In this document: positions 11,325 through 22,605 of the stretch, one piece after another
Numbering within the stretch: position 1 is the first letter of the stretch
Layout of the letters: every line of letters begins with the position of its first letter
Assembly: GCA_903813345.2 (NCBI GenBank)
Contig: CAIIXF020000009.1
Span: 27,068,740 to 27,132,739 of the forward strand
Length of the DNA: 64,000 nucleotides
Reading direction: 5' to 3'
Origin: Owenia fusiformis
Taxonomy: Eukaryota > Annelida > Polychaeta > Sabellida > Oweniidae
Program-made: the position numbers and the translations under genes
Notes under the pieces: model-generated
Seen by the model: the letters and a program-made list of their open reading frames with translations, nothing else
Told to the model about the DNA's origin: nothing
The model's database searches: none

Positions 11325-12271
11325 TCGATGAAACAGTGAAGCGCTTTTTTGGTTTCTATTATCTTTCAGATGATGCTGTCAAGTAATTGGAATTTATATA
11401 AAAATTAGAGAAAATAGTAACATTTATGCCGTTTTCATGTTTATAAAAAACAATCTGACCGTGACAACAATGACAATATATCGTATAGGTGTCACTCTAA
11501 TCGACCTTCTTGTTGTAATTTTACTGAGCCTACCATATTCGAGCCAATATTCAATATCATTTTTTGAAGTCTTACCAAACAACAGAAAGGTAGCATTGTT
11601 CAAGCTACCTATAAAACCTTTCTTTTATATCAGATTGAATCTACAGCCGAAATTCATTGTTCTCAATATAAAAAAACTGTTCAAAATATCTGAAATAACT
11701 ACGCCTGTTTATTCTCGTTGGGAACTTTGACCGACTTGTAAATAAACATGGATGCTGGACACATCGGAAAGTGAGTAGCTTTTATTTTCTATTTACAACC
11801 TAAATGAAGAGAAACTTACTTATTAATACAGACATAAGTTCAAGTTTATCATTACATTTTAGAGAGAACCAAGATATAGTATCAAATGACAGTGGATTGA
11901 TATATATTTTATCACTTCAAAAATTCATGACTTCATTTCTGTTTTGTTGACTTTTGCACGTGTGGATTTCTTTTAAAAATGGCTTCTTGTCCCACCACAA
12001 GAGCAAAATGCAATGTCTGTTCATGCTGGAATCTCCTCTCTTTTGTTCGAAAATTATGAAGTGATTTCAGTCTTGTGTCATCTGCTGTGGTTTTGTATGA
12101 AACAGGAAATCATTCAAGAGGAAATGCAAAAACTCAGTTTTCCTGCGTAGGTCTTACTATATTTGCACATAGCAATCTTTTAGATAGATGGCTATGCAAA
12201 ACTGGATATTCCCAGCCCATGTAAAGGGTCTTTTGCAGAAATGTAAGAAATCGTTGGAACACTACACTATA
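11325..12271. other. Intergenic, no supported gene
   Basis: Holds a short ATG-plus-donor (11749, MDAGHIGK followed by gtgagt) that could be an upstream exon of the eEF2K transcript, but nothing downstream supports it. No other feature was seen. Confidence 0.4.
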
Positions 12272-13101
12272 TAGAATCTGAACACAAATTCTCGGTAGGA
12301 GTTCATGTGGTGAAAATAACGAAATAATGAAATGTTACTGTGTGTCTACTTAGCAGTTTGTTCTATGTCATCCATCCTGCTAGGTTACATCGGGAACGCA
12401 GCCAAACACGACAATGAAGGCAACAACATGTCGATGTTGATTTTAGCAGAATTTTTGGAAATTTAGATCGTCCATTTTGCAAACTCACGTGACTGACACG
12501 TGTCTGATCACGTGACTAGTTACTGTATCGATCATGTGACTTAATGACGTGTCACCCAACCATGTCTTCAAGGAAAACGAAAGTAAATATTTTGGAAAAT
12601 GTTTTCAGAGCATTTGCTACTGATTATAGAAGGCCCAATTACGCAACAAACGAAACTGCTAAATTGTATTTCGTGCCTAGCAGTTCCAGTACGCAATGAA
12701 AGAAACTGCTAAAAATTGTATTTTTAGTCTGCTTATTGATATATTGATTCATAAAGACCTGAAATGATGCATTCAAATAAGACCGCCTCCTAAATGAAAA
12801 CACTACACATAAAGTGGTGAAAAACAACGAACTAAAGTTGAAAGATCGCAACATTCGCTACTTTGTTCAGTTCCGGAAGTCTCCAAGGGGCTGCAGAAGA
12901 AGAAGAAATGGGAAATTTTTACGATTTAGATTTTATAACCTCAGAATACTGCCTTCATTGTCGTGTTTGGCTGCGTTCCACAATGTAACCTAGCAGGATG
13001 GATGACATAGAACAAACTGCTAAGTAGACACACGGTAACATTTCATTATTTCGTTATTTTCACCATATGAACTTATCTAGAGAATTTGTGTTCAGATTCT
13101 A
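12272..13101. mobile_element. Element with 150-bp terminal inverted repeats
   Basis: Arms 12272-12421 and 12952-13101 are near-exact reverse complements, beginning TAGAATCTGAACACAAATTC. The long arms and about 530-bp non-coding centre suggest a foldback or long-TIR MITE. The right end abuts the next inverted-repeat element. No clear target duplication, perhaps because of that junction. Confidence 0.75.
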
Positions 13102-13484
13102 GTCAAAACAGAAATGTTTGTGACTACTTTGAATTTAAAAGATAAGCAATGACCATATTGAAACAGTTTATGTAAAAATAGAAACATTTATATTTATCCT
13201 AACTTTTGTATATTTTAGTTTGTTTTGTAGTTTAGCTATCATATCTGTGTCCTCTTATATTTTGATACTTCTCTGCCATGTTATTTTCGGAAAAATTAAC
13301 ATGGCTGAAACTCCCTAAATTACAAAAGGCCACAGCTTTGCTGCACATTATACATTACTATCTGAAATATACAAAAGTTAGGATAAATATAAATGTTTCT
13401 ATTTTTACATAAATTGTTTCAATATGGTCATTTGATTGCTTATTTTTTAAATTCAAAGTAGTCACAAACATTTCTGTTTTGACT
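13101..13484. mobile_element. Second long inverted-repeat element
   Basis: Arms about 13101-13218 and 13361-13484 are highly similar inverted copies beginning AGTCAAAACAGAAATGTTTG, with a roughly 140-bp centre. It starts where the previous element ends. Non-coding. Confidence 0.7.
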
Positions 13485-13925
13485 GAACTTCAATCGATGT
13501 ATAACATCATAAAATATCGGTTTAATATTCATAGAACGCAAACTGGAGTCGGGAGACAGTGTAATGGATGAAAAATGTTGAAGAGATGATAATTTTCAAG
13601 ATGGCTTCTCAAGAAGTTGGGTAATGCGCATGCGCCTCCATTCCATGAGATTTAAATGATACAATTTAAAAAAATTTCATATCACTCTTAGAAAAAGAAA
13701 AAAATGAAAAAAATGAATTTAAAGTCTTATTTTCCTTTTAACTACAGCCATTATTGTTTCAGACGATTCTTTAAAATTTCAAAGATTGTATCATTTAGAG
13801 CAATATATCAGACACATTTTCTGAAAAAATCAGAAGATTCTGTTCATTGACCTTTCCTGGGCACGTACTTTTAGCTATTTTTCAGTCACATATTCAGAGG
13901 GCCAAAAATAGCTGATCCATGAATA

Positions 13926-14404
13926 CTGTAGATTGGGTTAATTTGCCGCGACTTTATTTGGCGATTTTGCCATTTTTTGGCATATTGGCGGCTATTAAAT
14001 TTGGCGTATATGCAAAAAAAATTTACTTACGCGCTGTTTGCGAATTACCATGTAAATGGGCATGTTTGGCTGTGTTCATTTTTTTTTCTTTTGAGGACCA
14101 CTGGCGATATTCACCACGTTTGTACATTTTTGTGAGATCATCCTTTACATTTTGCACCTCGATCGATGCTGCTACTATACCGCACTTTTCCTTTCTAGTT
14201 TTTCTCTGAGTATTAATGAGTGACTGACCAGTTCTGAGCCAACTTATGAGACATTTTTTCATATTTTTGGAAAAAACTAAACCAGAAGTGACCTAAATAC
14301 ACTGGACGAAATACCCTAGATAATTCCCGGGGATTCATTCTAAATTTTGGCGAAGATTTATATTCGCCAAATTAAAGCGGGCGCCAAATTAACCCAATCT
14401 ACAG
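13926..14404. mobile_element. Tc1/mariner-type MITE (479 bp)
   Basis: Perfect 20-bp TIRs CTGTAGATTGGGTTAATTTG at both ends, flanked by TA at 13924-13925 and 14405-14406. No transposase frame. TA duplication and size fit a Tc1/mariner-derived MITE. Confidence 0.8.
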
Positions 14405-14884
14405 TATATATCATTTTGTTTTGAAGGCCAAGTTGTTTTGACAGTCATGACAGGAAATAGATTCTCAAAATGAAAACTAGATTAACAACATTAATTCTGA
14501 ATTTGGCTTAGAATGTTTACTCAGATATGTATTCTAATATTATTAGCATTTTTATTGACTACAATTTAATAATTGGCGTATAGTTGTAAAACTTTTTTCT
14601 AAAGTTAAGCATGAATATTAAAAAATGCTTCTTGAAAGTCAAGCTGAAGCTGATTTTGCAGGTTCAAATCCCGGCCAATGGCAAATCATGTTTTCTTTTT
14701 TTCTTTATCTCTGAGCCACAATATTTTCTCTATCTCATTTTTTATAGCACGGTGTCATATTTATTACTTTTTGGGGTTTTAAAATACAGGTAAAATGTCT
14801 GTGTGTTGCGTTAACTCATTGTTTATCAGCTATGACTTCCCAGCAGTGAGCTATGACTCAATTTGCATTTTCATTCATAAGAAC
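14405..14884. other. Intergenic, no supported gene
   Basis: AT-rich. A lone B-box-like GGTTCAAATCC near 14662 has no A box and was not called as a tRNA. Confidence 0.4.
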
Positions 14885-16877
14885 TTTTTTTTTTTTTTTA
14901 TAGTATAAACTTTATTGATGTAAAGTCAATACATTTTCGGCCACCAATCGCCATATTGGCATTATAGGTTGGCCATCACTTACATGTAAAAAATTGAGTA
15001 TAGCATTTAGCTGTTTGAGGACGACTGTGCATCGAAGGGTATCCCAGGGACCAGAGGGGTTTGTGCCAAGTAGATGTGTAAAAAACAAAATAAATATATT
15101 ATGAGTTCTCCAGGGCTTAGATGAGACCTCTTTGCTATGTCTTGTTGTCATGGAGAAAATTGCTGATGATGATAAGAAGTTTACTTAGTTCTGCTAAGGA
15201 TAATGTCTCGTCACCATATAAGAGAAAATTAAGTTTATCATCCATGTTTGTTAGTTGGCTGATCTTATTATAGAAGTTATTGTTGACCTCTTCCATCAGG
15301 GCATGCCTATTAATTTGGCATAGAGGACACTTGAAAAATAAATGTTTTAGTGTTTCAGGTTTGCCGCAAGAACAATGAGCCGAGTCTATAAATGTAAATG
15401 CATATTCTAAAAGAGGTTTAGGTAATTTGTTCCACAGTGATATTGCATTAGGAATAGGGGATTTAATAAATTGGGCAGTTGACCTTATAGGAATTTGGTA
15501 TACTTCTGTATTGCTTGTTCTTCTGGTAGCTGAATTTTTGAATTCTTCAAATATTGAAGATACATAGGAGGGTACCTGGTTTCTGATTACTTTGTACATG
15601 AAGTTAAGAATGTGTTGTTCCCTCCTTTGGGGTAGTGTGCACCAGTTTAAGACCCCTATAACTTTACCTGTATCAGAGCCATGGAGACACCCAGAACACA
15701 ATAATGCAGCCTGATAATGCAACTTGCTAGGGATATTGATCAGTGCTTGAGTTGATGAATGATAAAGAATGTCTGCATAATCAAAATGAGGCCTTATGAA
15801 TGAGTTGTACATTGTCTCCAAATGTTTCGAGTTAATCTTTGATGTAAGTGCCTTCAATGGATTAAGCAGTTTTAGTACTCTCTTGACAATGTCATATATA
15901 TGATTTTTGTTAGAAAGAAGATAATCGAAAGTATACCCTAGATGCTTATGAAGATTATTCCTTTTAATTTCCCCATTTCCAAGTTTGGCTAAAGGTGGCG
16001 GAGTAGGAAATACACAGCGCTGGCTTTGAAAGATAACTTCCTCTGTTATTTCAGGCTTGAAATCTAGTTTCCATTTTTGAGACCAGTTAGTTATGATATT
16101 AAGATCATGATTGATTATATGCATGTCAGGATCAGATGGATCAAAGGGGTAATATAGTGATGTGTCATCAGCGTAGATAAACGCCTTTCCCAAAAGATCA
16201 TCGGGTAAGTCATTTATATAAATCAAAAATAAAATTGGACCTAGGATAGATCCCTGAGGGACACCGCAGTTGATATAGTTTGCAGAAGAAGTATCCGATG
16301 ATTGACCACCAACATTTACGTTGACTCTACGATTTGACAAATATGATTGGAGAATTTGATAAAATTGGCCTTCAATGCCATATGCTTTCAGTTTTGCAAG
16401 CAGCAGCTTATGAGGAACATGATCAAAAGCAGAGCTAATGTCTAAATATATTGCACGTACGGCTTTATGATCTTTGATATTTGAATGAAGAAAGTGATTT
16501 ATTGCCAGTAGCTGGAATTCAGTGTTATGCCCTTCAAGAAACCCAGGTTGGAATTCAAATATTAAATTATTAACTTTAAGGTGGGCATTTAGTCTTGTTG
16601 CTACAACACGTTCAAAGACCTTTGATAAAATATTTAGAAGAGTAATGGGTCGATAATTCCCAATGTCAGTTTTATCGCCTTTATTTTTAAATATAGGACA
16701 GATACTGCCCATTTTCCATATGTCTGGGAAGGTTTCATGGAGAATAAGTTTGTTAATGAGCTTAGAAAGTGGTAGAGATATAGTATGAGCAGTCAATTGT
16801 AACATTTTAATTGTGATCTCATCAGGGCAAAGAACTGGGATGTCACATTTGAAGATCTTTGCAAATTGACTTGTTCA
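14885..16877 (-). mobile_element. 5'-truncated non-LTR retrotransposon (LINE) with reverse transcriptase
   Basis: The minus-strand frame from 16874 to 15132 encodes a LINE reverse transcriptase. It has GNYRPITLLNILSKVFERVV, the catalytic Asp in AIYLDISSAFDHVPH, GVPQGSILGPILF, and the second catalytic site FIYADDTSLYY. A C-terminal HCSCGKPETLKHLFFKC motif is typical of Jockey-like and related LINE ORF2 proteins. The endonuclease domain is missing and an in-frame stop at 16875-16877 marks frame loss. The copy is therefore 5'-truncated and probably dead, although the RT domain is open. The 3' UTR runs to AATAAA and a poly(A) tail, seen as a run of T on the plus strand at 14885-14899. The 5' end of the insertion was not located. 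Clade assignment is uncertain. Confidence 0.9.
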
Positions 16878-18827
16878 TTCTCTGCAGACTTGGTGATTAT
16901 ACATTCTTCAAATGCCAGGAAAGATCAGTTGTAAAAAATGTAGAATCAGAAGGCCATTGAGACCAGGCAAAAGTGTATGTATTAGCAGATGTTTGACTCT
17001 TGAAGTTTATTGCACATTTTCAGTTTTAAAGTTTTTGAAAGTTGTTGCACATCCATCAAGACAATAACATTATCTGTTATTATCATGATGGTAATTATCA
17101 AATCTTCAGATCTGAAGGATAACACTTTATTGGATTTCATTGGATTGGCTGAAAAAGTAGGCCAGAAAAATCAATAAAAATCCAGGCAGTTGTTTACTCC
17201 AGTCTGGCTAGAAACAACGCCATAGTAATTCTCATTTTCTATCTTGGTATAATAATATAGTAGGAAGTATAAATTAATGTCTATAGGAACAATACAGCGT
17301 TGCGCATTCGGGGGTTACTGCCACCGGTTATACATGGATGCCATGAGGACCTTCCTGCAACATACTCAATGTAGGGTATTCAACATACTCAAAAGATACT
17401 CACTTGCATTTGATGCACAATTAACGCATTTACATGTTTATAATAGAACTACTGTATATGAGGTAAGTATATAGAATCATAGTATTAAAGTGGTATAGTT
17501 ATTGGTAAGATAATGCAATAAGGCCACAAATAGATGGAGTTTCAAGGATGTTTTGTTTACTATATCCAGGGTGTTTTATGTTTTGACGAGTCAGTTCTAT
17601 TTTCTGACGTGTTTTACCAGCTAGCTAGCTTATATAGCAACAGTCTGCCGTGGTCTCATATTTCTCCCATAAAGATGATTTACCTAATGGCAAAGGTGAA
17701 AAGTGAATGTCGGAATGGTAAAGTTGGCAACGAACGTGTTGGACGCCATGTTTACCAGCGTCATTCACATATTCTTGTTTTTATTTTTGTCATCCTGACA
17801 TTTATATTTTTAAAGGTCGCCCAAAATATTACGGTATGTGTTGTATTTTAGTATCAAGTACCTAGCTAACGAGATATTTGTTCATTTTTGTTCATGAATT
17901 TAATAGTACAAGAAATAAAAATGAGGCAAAAATATGATGAAGGTGTGTTTTTAAACTTGTGTCGTAAACTTCAAATTATTCCAAAGATTATGTTCAAGTA
18001 TCACAATTGCAAAATGCATAGTGAATTATTTAAACACACTGTATTATGAGATAAAATTCAAACATTATATAAGTACTTTTCTAACATGACTGAGGAAAAG
18101 AAGTTTCTTTGTCCTGCAAATCAAATATGGAGGAAGTCCTGCATTTCATTGAAATATGCTTTAAGAAAAGAAATCTATAACATCGCAACCATTACAACAC
18201 AGTATCTTTGTAGATTAATGTAACTGTATAAATGTAGTTTGTATAATTGTAGTCTGGCCATGCCCTGATAACACAGTGGCCGTGCCTTAAAATTCTAAAT
18301 TAAATTCTATAAAGTTTCTTCTGAGGTTACAACATAAGTGATCTAGTTTAGTAGTTATGTTGTTTTGGAGTTATATCAGGTCACAGTTTCTTGTCTGGTG
18401 CTCTTCTATTGTAAACTTACGGTAAGTAGTGCAATGTTTATGACTAAAAAGTGGCATGACATTTAAGTACCTAATCATGATTCCATAAAAGAATTAGTTA
18501 AGGTTTTATACATTGTTTAAAAATACTCAAGCGATAGATTTTGATAAACCATTAATGATTTCTTAACTTGACAATAGAACAAATATAATCAGTTGACAAC
18601 TTATTTTATGTTTTTGAAGTGGCCATTTCAGAGTGCTGTTCATCCCACTTTTATAAATCAAAACATTGACCCTAGCTCTATATAGTAAACATCTACAGTT
18701 GTATTTTAACTGGAGCTGTTTTTGTTTCATCACTAGCCCTTTAAAAATAACTGGTAATAGCAATTTGAAAATATCTTGTAATGCGAAGTCTAGTCTAAAT
18801 GTGTAAGATAAAATATATGGTTAAGTT
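16878..18827. other. Intergenic, no supported gene
   Basis: Short frames at 17277-17474 and 17534-17851 have no recognisable family and no convincing splice partners. The left part may include decayed 5' LINE sequence. An exon of an eEF2K 5' UTR could lie here but is not demonstrable. Confidence 0.4.
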
Positions 18828-19296
18828 TAGTGTTGTCGCGATTAATCGATACATCGCGATATACATCGCCAAAGCTGATTCTGGCGATGCATCGATGTCT
18901 GAAACAAAACATCGATGTTTTTAAAAAAATTTAATTTGCTAAAAATCACCCTTTCTTGTCTTATTTTGACGTAAATCACTCACCTTTCTCATGTCTTATT
19001 TCATTTTCCAATGTTTTCTGATATTATTTCGCTTTTAAACTGTTTTAGCTAGTCGAAATGAACCATTAATCTAAAAAAATTACTTTACTTTCATTTCAAC
19101 GTTACTAGAGGTTCCCGGATGTACCAGCGTACTCTTATTAATTTGTTCTGTTCGGTATTTTAGTGCATTGGCGTTCGGTATTTCAGTGCACTTTTCTCGG
19201 ACTTTTTCTCGATGTACATCGTGATGTGCATCGATGTTTACTACTGAAAATTGCCGATGCATCGATGTATGATTATGGCACATCGCGACAACACTA
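18828..19296. mobile_element. Non-autonomous hAT element (469 bp)
   Basis: TIRs TAGTGTTGTCGCGAT / ATCGCGACAACACTA with an exact 8-bp duplication GTTAAGTT (18820-18827 and 19297-19304). Both ends are crowded with the palindrome CATCGATG and relatives. No transposase. Confidence 0.88.
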
Positions 19297-20326
19297 GTTA
19301 AGTTACATGTATTTTAAAAAAAATTTTAACAAGCATTACTGTCGAAAAATCGGTCCACAATAAATATGAAATTATTTGTAAGATCAACCTTGCTGGTATC
19401 GTCAGTTAAAAAGGGCATGCGTCCCAAGGTTATTTGAGTACATACCATTGGTGCCTACCAGTGTAAGTTGGTAAACAACACATGTGGATGTTCCCAGCTT
19501 GGTTTTGGACGTGAAATGTGCTTTCTGCTGATGGCATCAAAGTTCAGGTAAGACAGAAATGTGACAGTTGATGAAAGTGAATCAGTAAAAGGAACATAAC
19601 CATTCTCTGTTAGGTGGGCTATTTTATTCTGTTTAAAGATTTATTTTGTTTTGTACTCTAAGTTTTATCTCTCTGTTTTGTTATGTTTCGTTTTGATTTT
19701 TTCGTCTTGTTTTATATTTCAATAATTGAACACAAGAGGAAATACTCATCAAATACATTTCTTTCATGAATTGAACTTCACTATTGATTATCGTTTACCA
19801 CTTACAACTGGCTATAACTGCTTCTAAAGCAATGAATCATCGTTTAAACAATGACATGAAGTAATGCCAACTACTACCTAATTAACAGACATTAATGAGC
19901 GTTTAAAGTTATTATATTCATTAAACCGTAAAATAAATTATTTTCTAAAAATGGAACTTATCATTTACAAACTTACTGTCTTAATACTTTCATTGACCCA
20001 TAAGCAAGAGACTGATATGATAGTCAATAAATGAAATATATTTTATTAAGTATTGCAAATGTTAAATTGACATTTGAACAAAGTCCAATGTGGTAGAGGT
20101 TGTTGACATTCACAAATAAAAACAGTATAATATTAGTATGAACATGTAGTTTCAAAATCACCACAAATGTCTTTACAACATCAATATAATATATATATAT
20201 AAATACAAATAAAAAACTATTTTAGAATTGCTAGATTTATTCGTGTAACAGGGACAATTTTTCTCGTTATTTTCACTTGTCCCTACCTTCTTAATAACAA
20301 AATTGATGAACTTCCATTGGAGGAAA

Positions 20327-20713
20327 TTTTATCATTTTCACCAAGAAGGAGGTTGTTTTGTATCCAAATATTTTATCTGTTGATAGTTACATCTGGTTAC
20401 TGAAAAGCGAATCAGTCAGGGCCGGTATATAGTACATCCAAGGGCTCTTATAATTGAGTGAGAAACCCCTTGTTTTAATAGCAACCAGGACATTAACACA
20501 ACACAACTAAGATGTTATGAAATTCACTAGATAACGTCCTGGTTGCTAAAGTGAGAGAATTCTCACTCGATTATTGGAGCTACTGGATATATTTGCTTGT
20601 GACTGACTAGCTTTTTATTAGTAACTGGATGTTACTTTTAACATACCAAAGGAAACATAAACCAAATGTATTTGGATACAAATCAACCTCTTTTTGGTGA
20701 AAATGATAAAAAT
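20327..20713. mobile_element. Inverted-repeat (foldback-like) element
   Basis: Arms about 20327-20370 and 20669-20713 share TTATCATTTTCACCAAGAAG-type sequence through GTATCCAAATA. Inner segments are also partly inverted (AGCAACCAGGAC against GTCCTGGTTGCT). Non-coding; boundaries approximate. Confidence 0.6.
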
Positions 20714-20784
20714 AAAAGATCTTACAAATTTTCTCTAACGCAAGTTCATCCATTTTATTTTAAAGATGTGACGTCATTACAATA

Positions 20785-21036
20785 GAGAGATTTCGCAACT
20801 CAATTATAGTATGTTTATTATTGCCATATAATGTGTATGAATGTTTGATTATATCGGCATTTATTACGCAGCTCTATACGTCCATTCTTATGTATAGACG
20901 ATGATTTATAAGAATGTCACTCTTATGGATTGGATGTATAGAGCTGTGCAATAAGGGATAACGTAATCAAACGCTTCATAAGTTACACATTTTACGGGAA
21001 TGATAAACATGCTATAAGTGAGTTGCGAAATTTCTC
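20785..21036. mobile_element. TA-flanked MITE (252 bp)
   Basis: TIRs GAGAGATTTCGCAACTCA / TGAGTTGCGAAATTTCTC with TA on both sides (20783-20784, 21037-21038). The interior is largely self-complementary (ATAGAGCTG and GTATAGAC segments). Confidence 0.7.
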
Positions 21037-22050
21037 TAATGTGTTGGTTAAGAGTTAACTATACAAGATGCATTCTTCCTTGATGTCACTTCAACCTTGG
21101 CATGACCTAATCTTGGGAGGGGCATACTGACTTGAGGAACATGTTCATATTTGACATGAAAACATTTATGCACAACTTCATATTTGCTCTCTTTTGTCAG
21201 CATAATCTGAAAATTGTATTTTTAACTGTGTAAAAATTAACCAATAATGATGAATTGAAAACAACTTGAGAATAACTAAATGTCTCGTATAGTAATATGG
21301 CAATTGTCTTATACATATATTACTTGGGATGGATTATATTTTTTCACCATTAGTATCTGGCGAGAAAATTGTTAGGGATCTTACTTTTGGCTCACCATGT
21401 GAGTCTATAGAATTGTCCACTACTCTGTCTGTTTCTCTCGGTCTAACTGCAACAATTTTCTAACAAATGGAAAATGGCATTCATCTGAACCATTCACCCC
21501 ATCCCCCAAAAAGGGAATAAAGGAATTATGTAAAATTTGTTGAAAAAACATTAGTAAATTATAGATTGAAATGCTTAGAATGCACCACATACAATGTAAT
21601 TTTTAATTTCCAGGGGTGAACCCTGTACCCTCCCTCTTTGCGGCTCTCTTCTCTCGCAGTAATGCAAATCCAAATAACCGCACCACCCTTGAAAATTGCT
21701 GGCTTCACCCCTGCAATATGTATGTAATTAATAAATATGTAATTTATATTTGTCTATTGATAAGCGCGTCTAAATACTTTGCTATAACAAACAAAGGAAT
21801 ATAAAACAGGGAGTTTTTCATTGTATTAAGAGAGATTATTCTAGTTATTGCGCAGTATTAAAGACCTGACCTGAAATGAATATTGGCATATAGCTAGAGT
21901 AGGAAGTATTACTTCACTTAGTACCTGGATGTGCTGAGTTATTGAGTTACAGGATATGTTTCATCTTGATTAATGTGGAATTAGAAATATTCTCGATAAT
22001 CAAATGTATCTATTGGGTTTTGAACTTGATGTTTGTTTTACTGATTTTTA

Positions 22051-22150
22051 TGTCACCATCACAAAGTGGTGAAATATTGTTATAGTCTCCAATTTTTTAT
22101 GAACAGTGTTTGGCAGTTGGTGTCTGTAACAAGTAGCAGGTGGTGACATT
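22051..22150. repeat. Short repeat with TGTCACCA / TGGTGACA ends
   Basis: Shares CAGTGTTTGGCAGTTGGTGT and its terminal TGTCACCATCAC text with 57337-57476. It looks like a small dispersed MITE family. Confidence 0.5.
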
Positions 22151-22605
22151 TTACATGTTATTAGGCGGGCAGAATTGGAGGTCCAAAAAAAAGTTTAATA
22201 TACAGTTGCAACATATTCATGAATTTGGTACCATTGGAAAGCTTGAGGTGCCTTGTTTACTTAGCATGGTACAAATTCTGTTGAACACAGGATTTGACAT
22301 TTTATTTAACTGTGCTTTTCTGTGTCATTTCAGAATGATGTTTGTTACAAAGTTAGAGATGGGGAGCACCCTTGGCCGCTATTATTTGCTAGCCTGTTAA
22401 AAGCCTGAATGAGGCAAATCCGTGATACCACAATCTAAAACGAGCCACTCAAGGCAGCAAAGAAAGCTTACGAAAGGAATCAAGAACTGAAGTTAGGAAA
22501 GCAAACCTGTGCTTCGTGAAATATCCGAAGCATTAAAGAATATTTACCACCAACGTAAAGAGATTGTTTATCGTGCATCACTGAATCCGAAGATCTAAAT
22601 TCAAG

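Noticed and set aside
11749-11771. ATG followed by eight codons and a strong donor (MDAGHIGK)
   Set aside because: No acceptor-exon continuation could be supported; kept only as a possible 5' exon of eEF2K.
13919-14262. Frames of 96 and 79 codons
   Set aside because: Both lie within the TA-flanked MITE 13926-14404.
14655-14685. B-box-like GGTTCAAATCCCGGCC
   Set aside because: No A box, no cloverleaf arms; not a tRNA and too little for a SINE call.
14912-15151. Minus-strand frame of 79 codons
   Set aside because: It lies in the 3' UTR of the LINE and overlaps its end; no conserved domain.
17277-17851. Two plus-strand frames upstream of eEF2K
   Set aside because: No recognisable domain, no consistent splice partners, and no codon pattern distinguishing them from chance.
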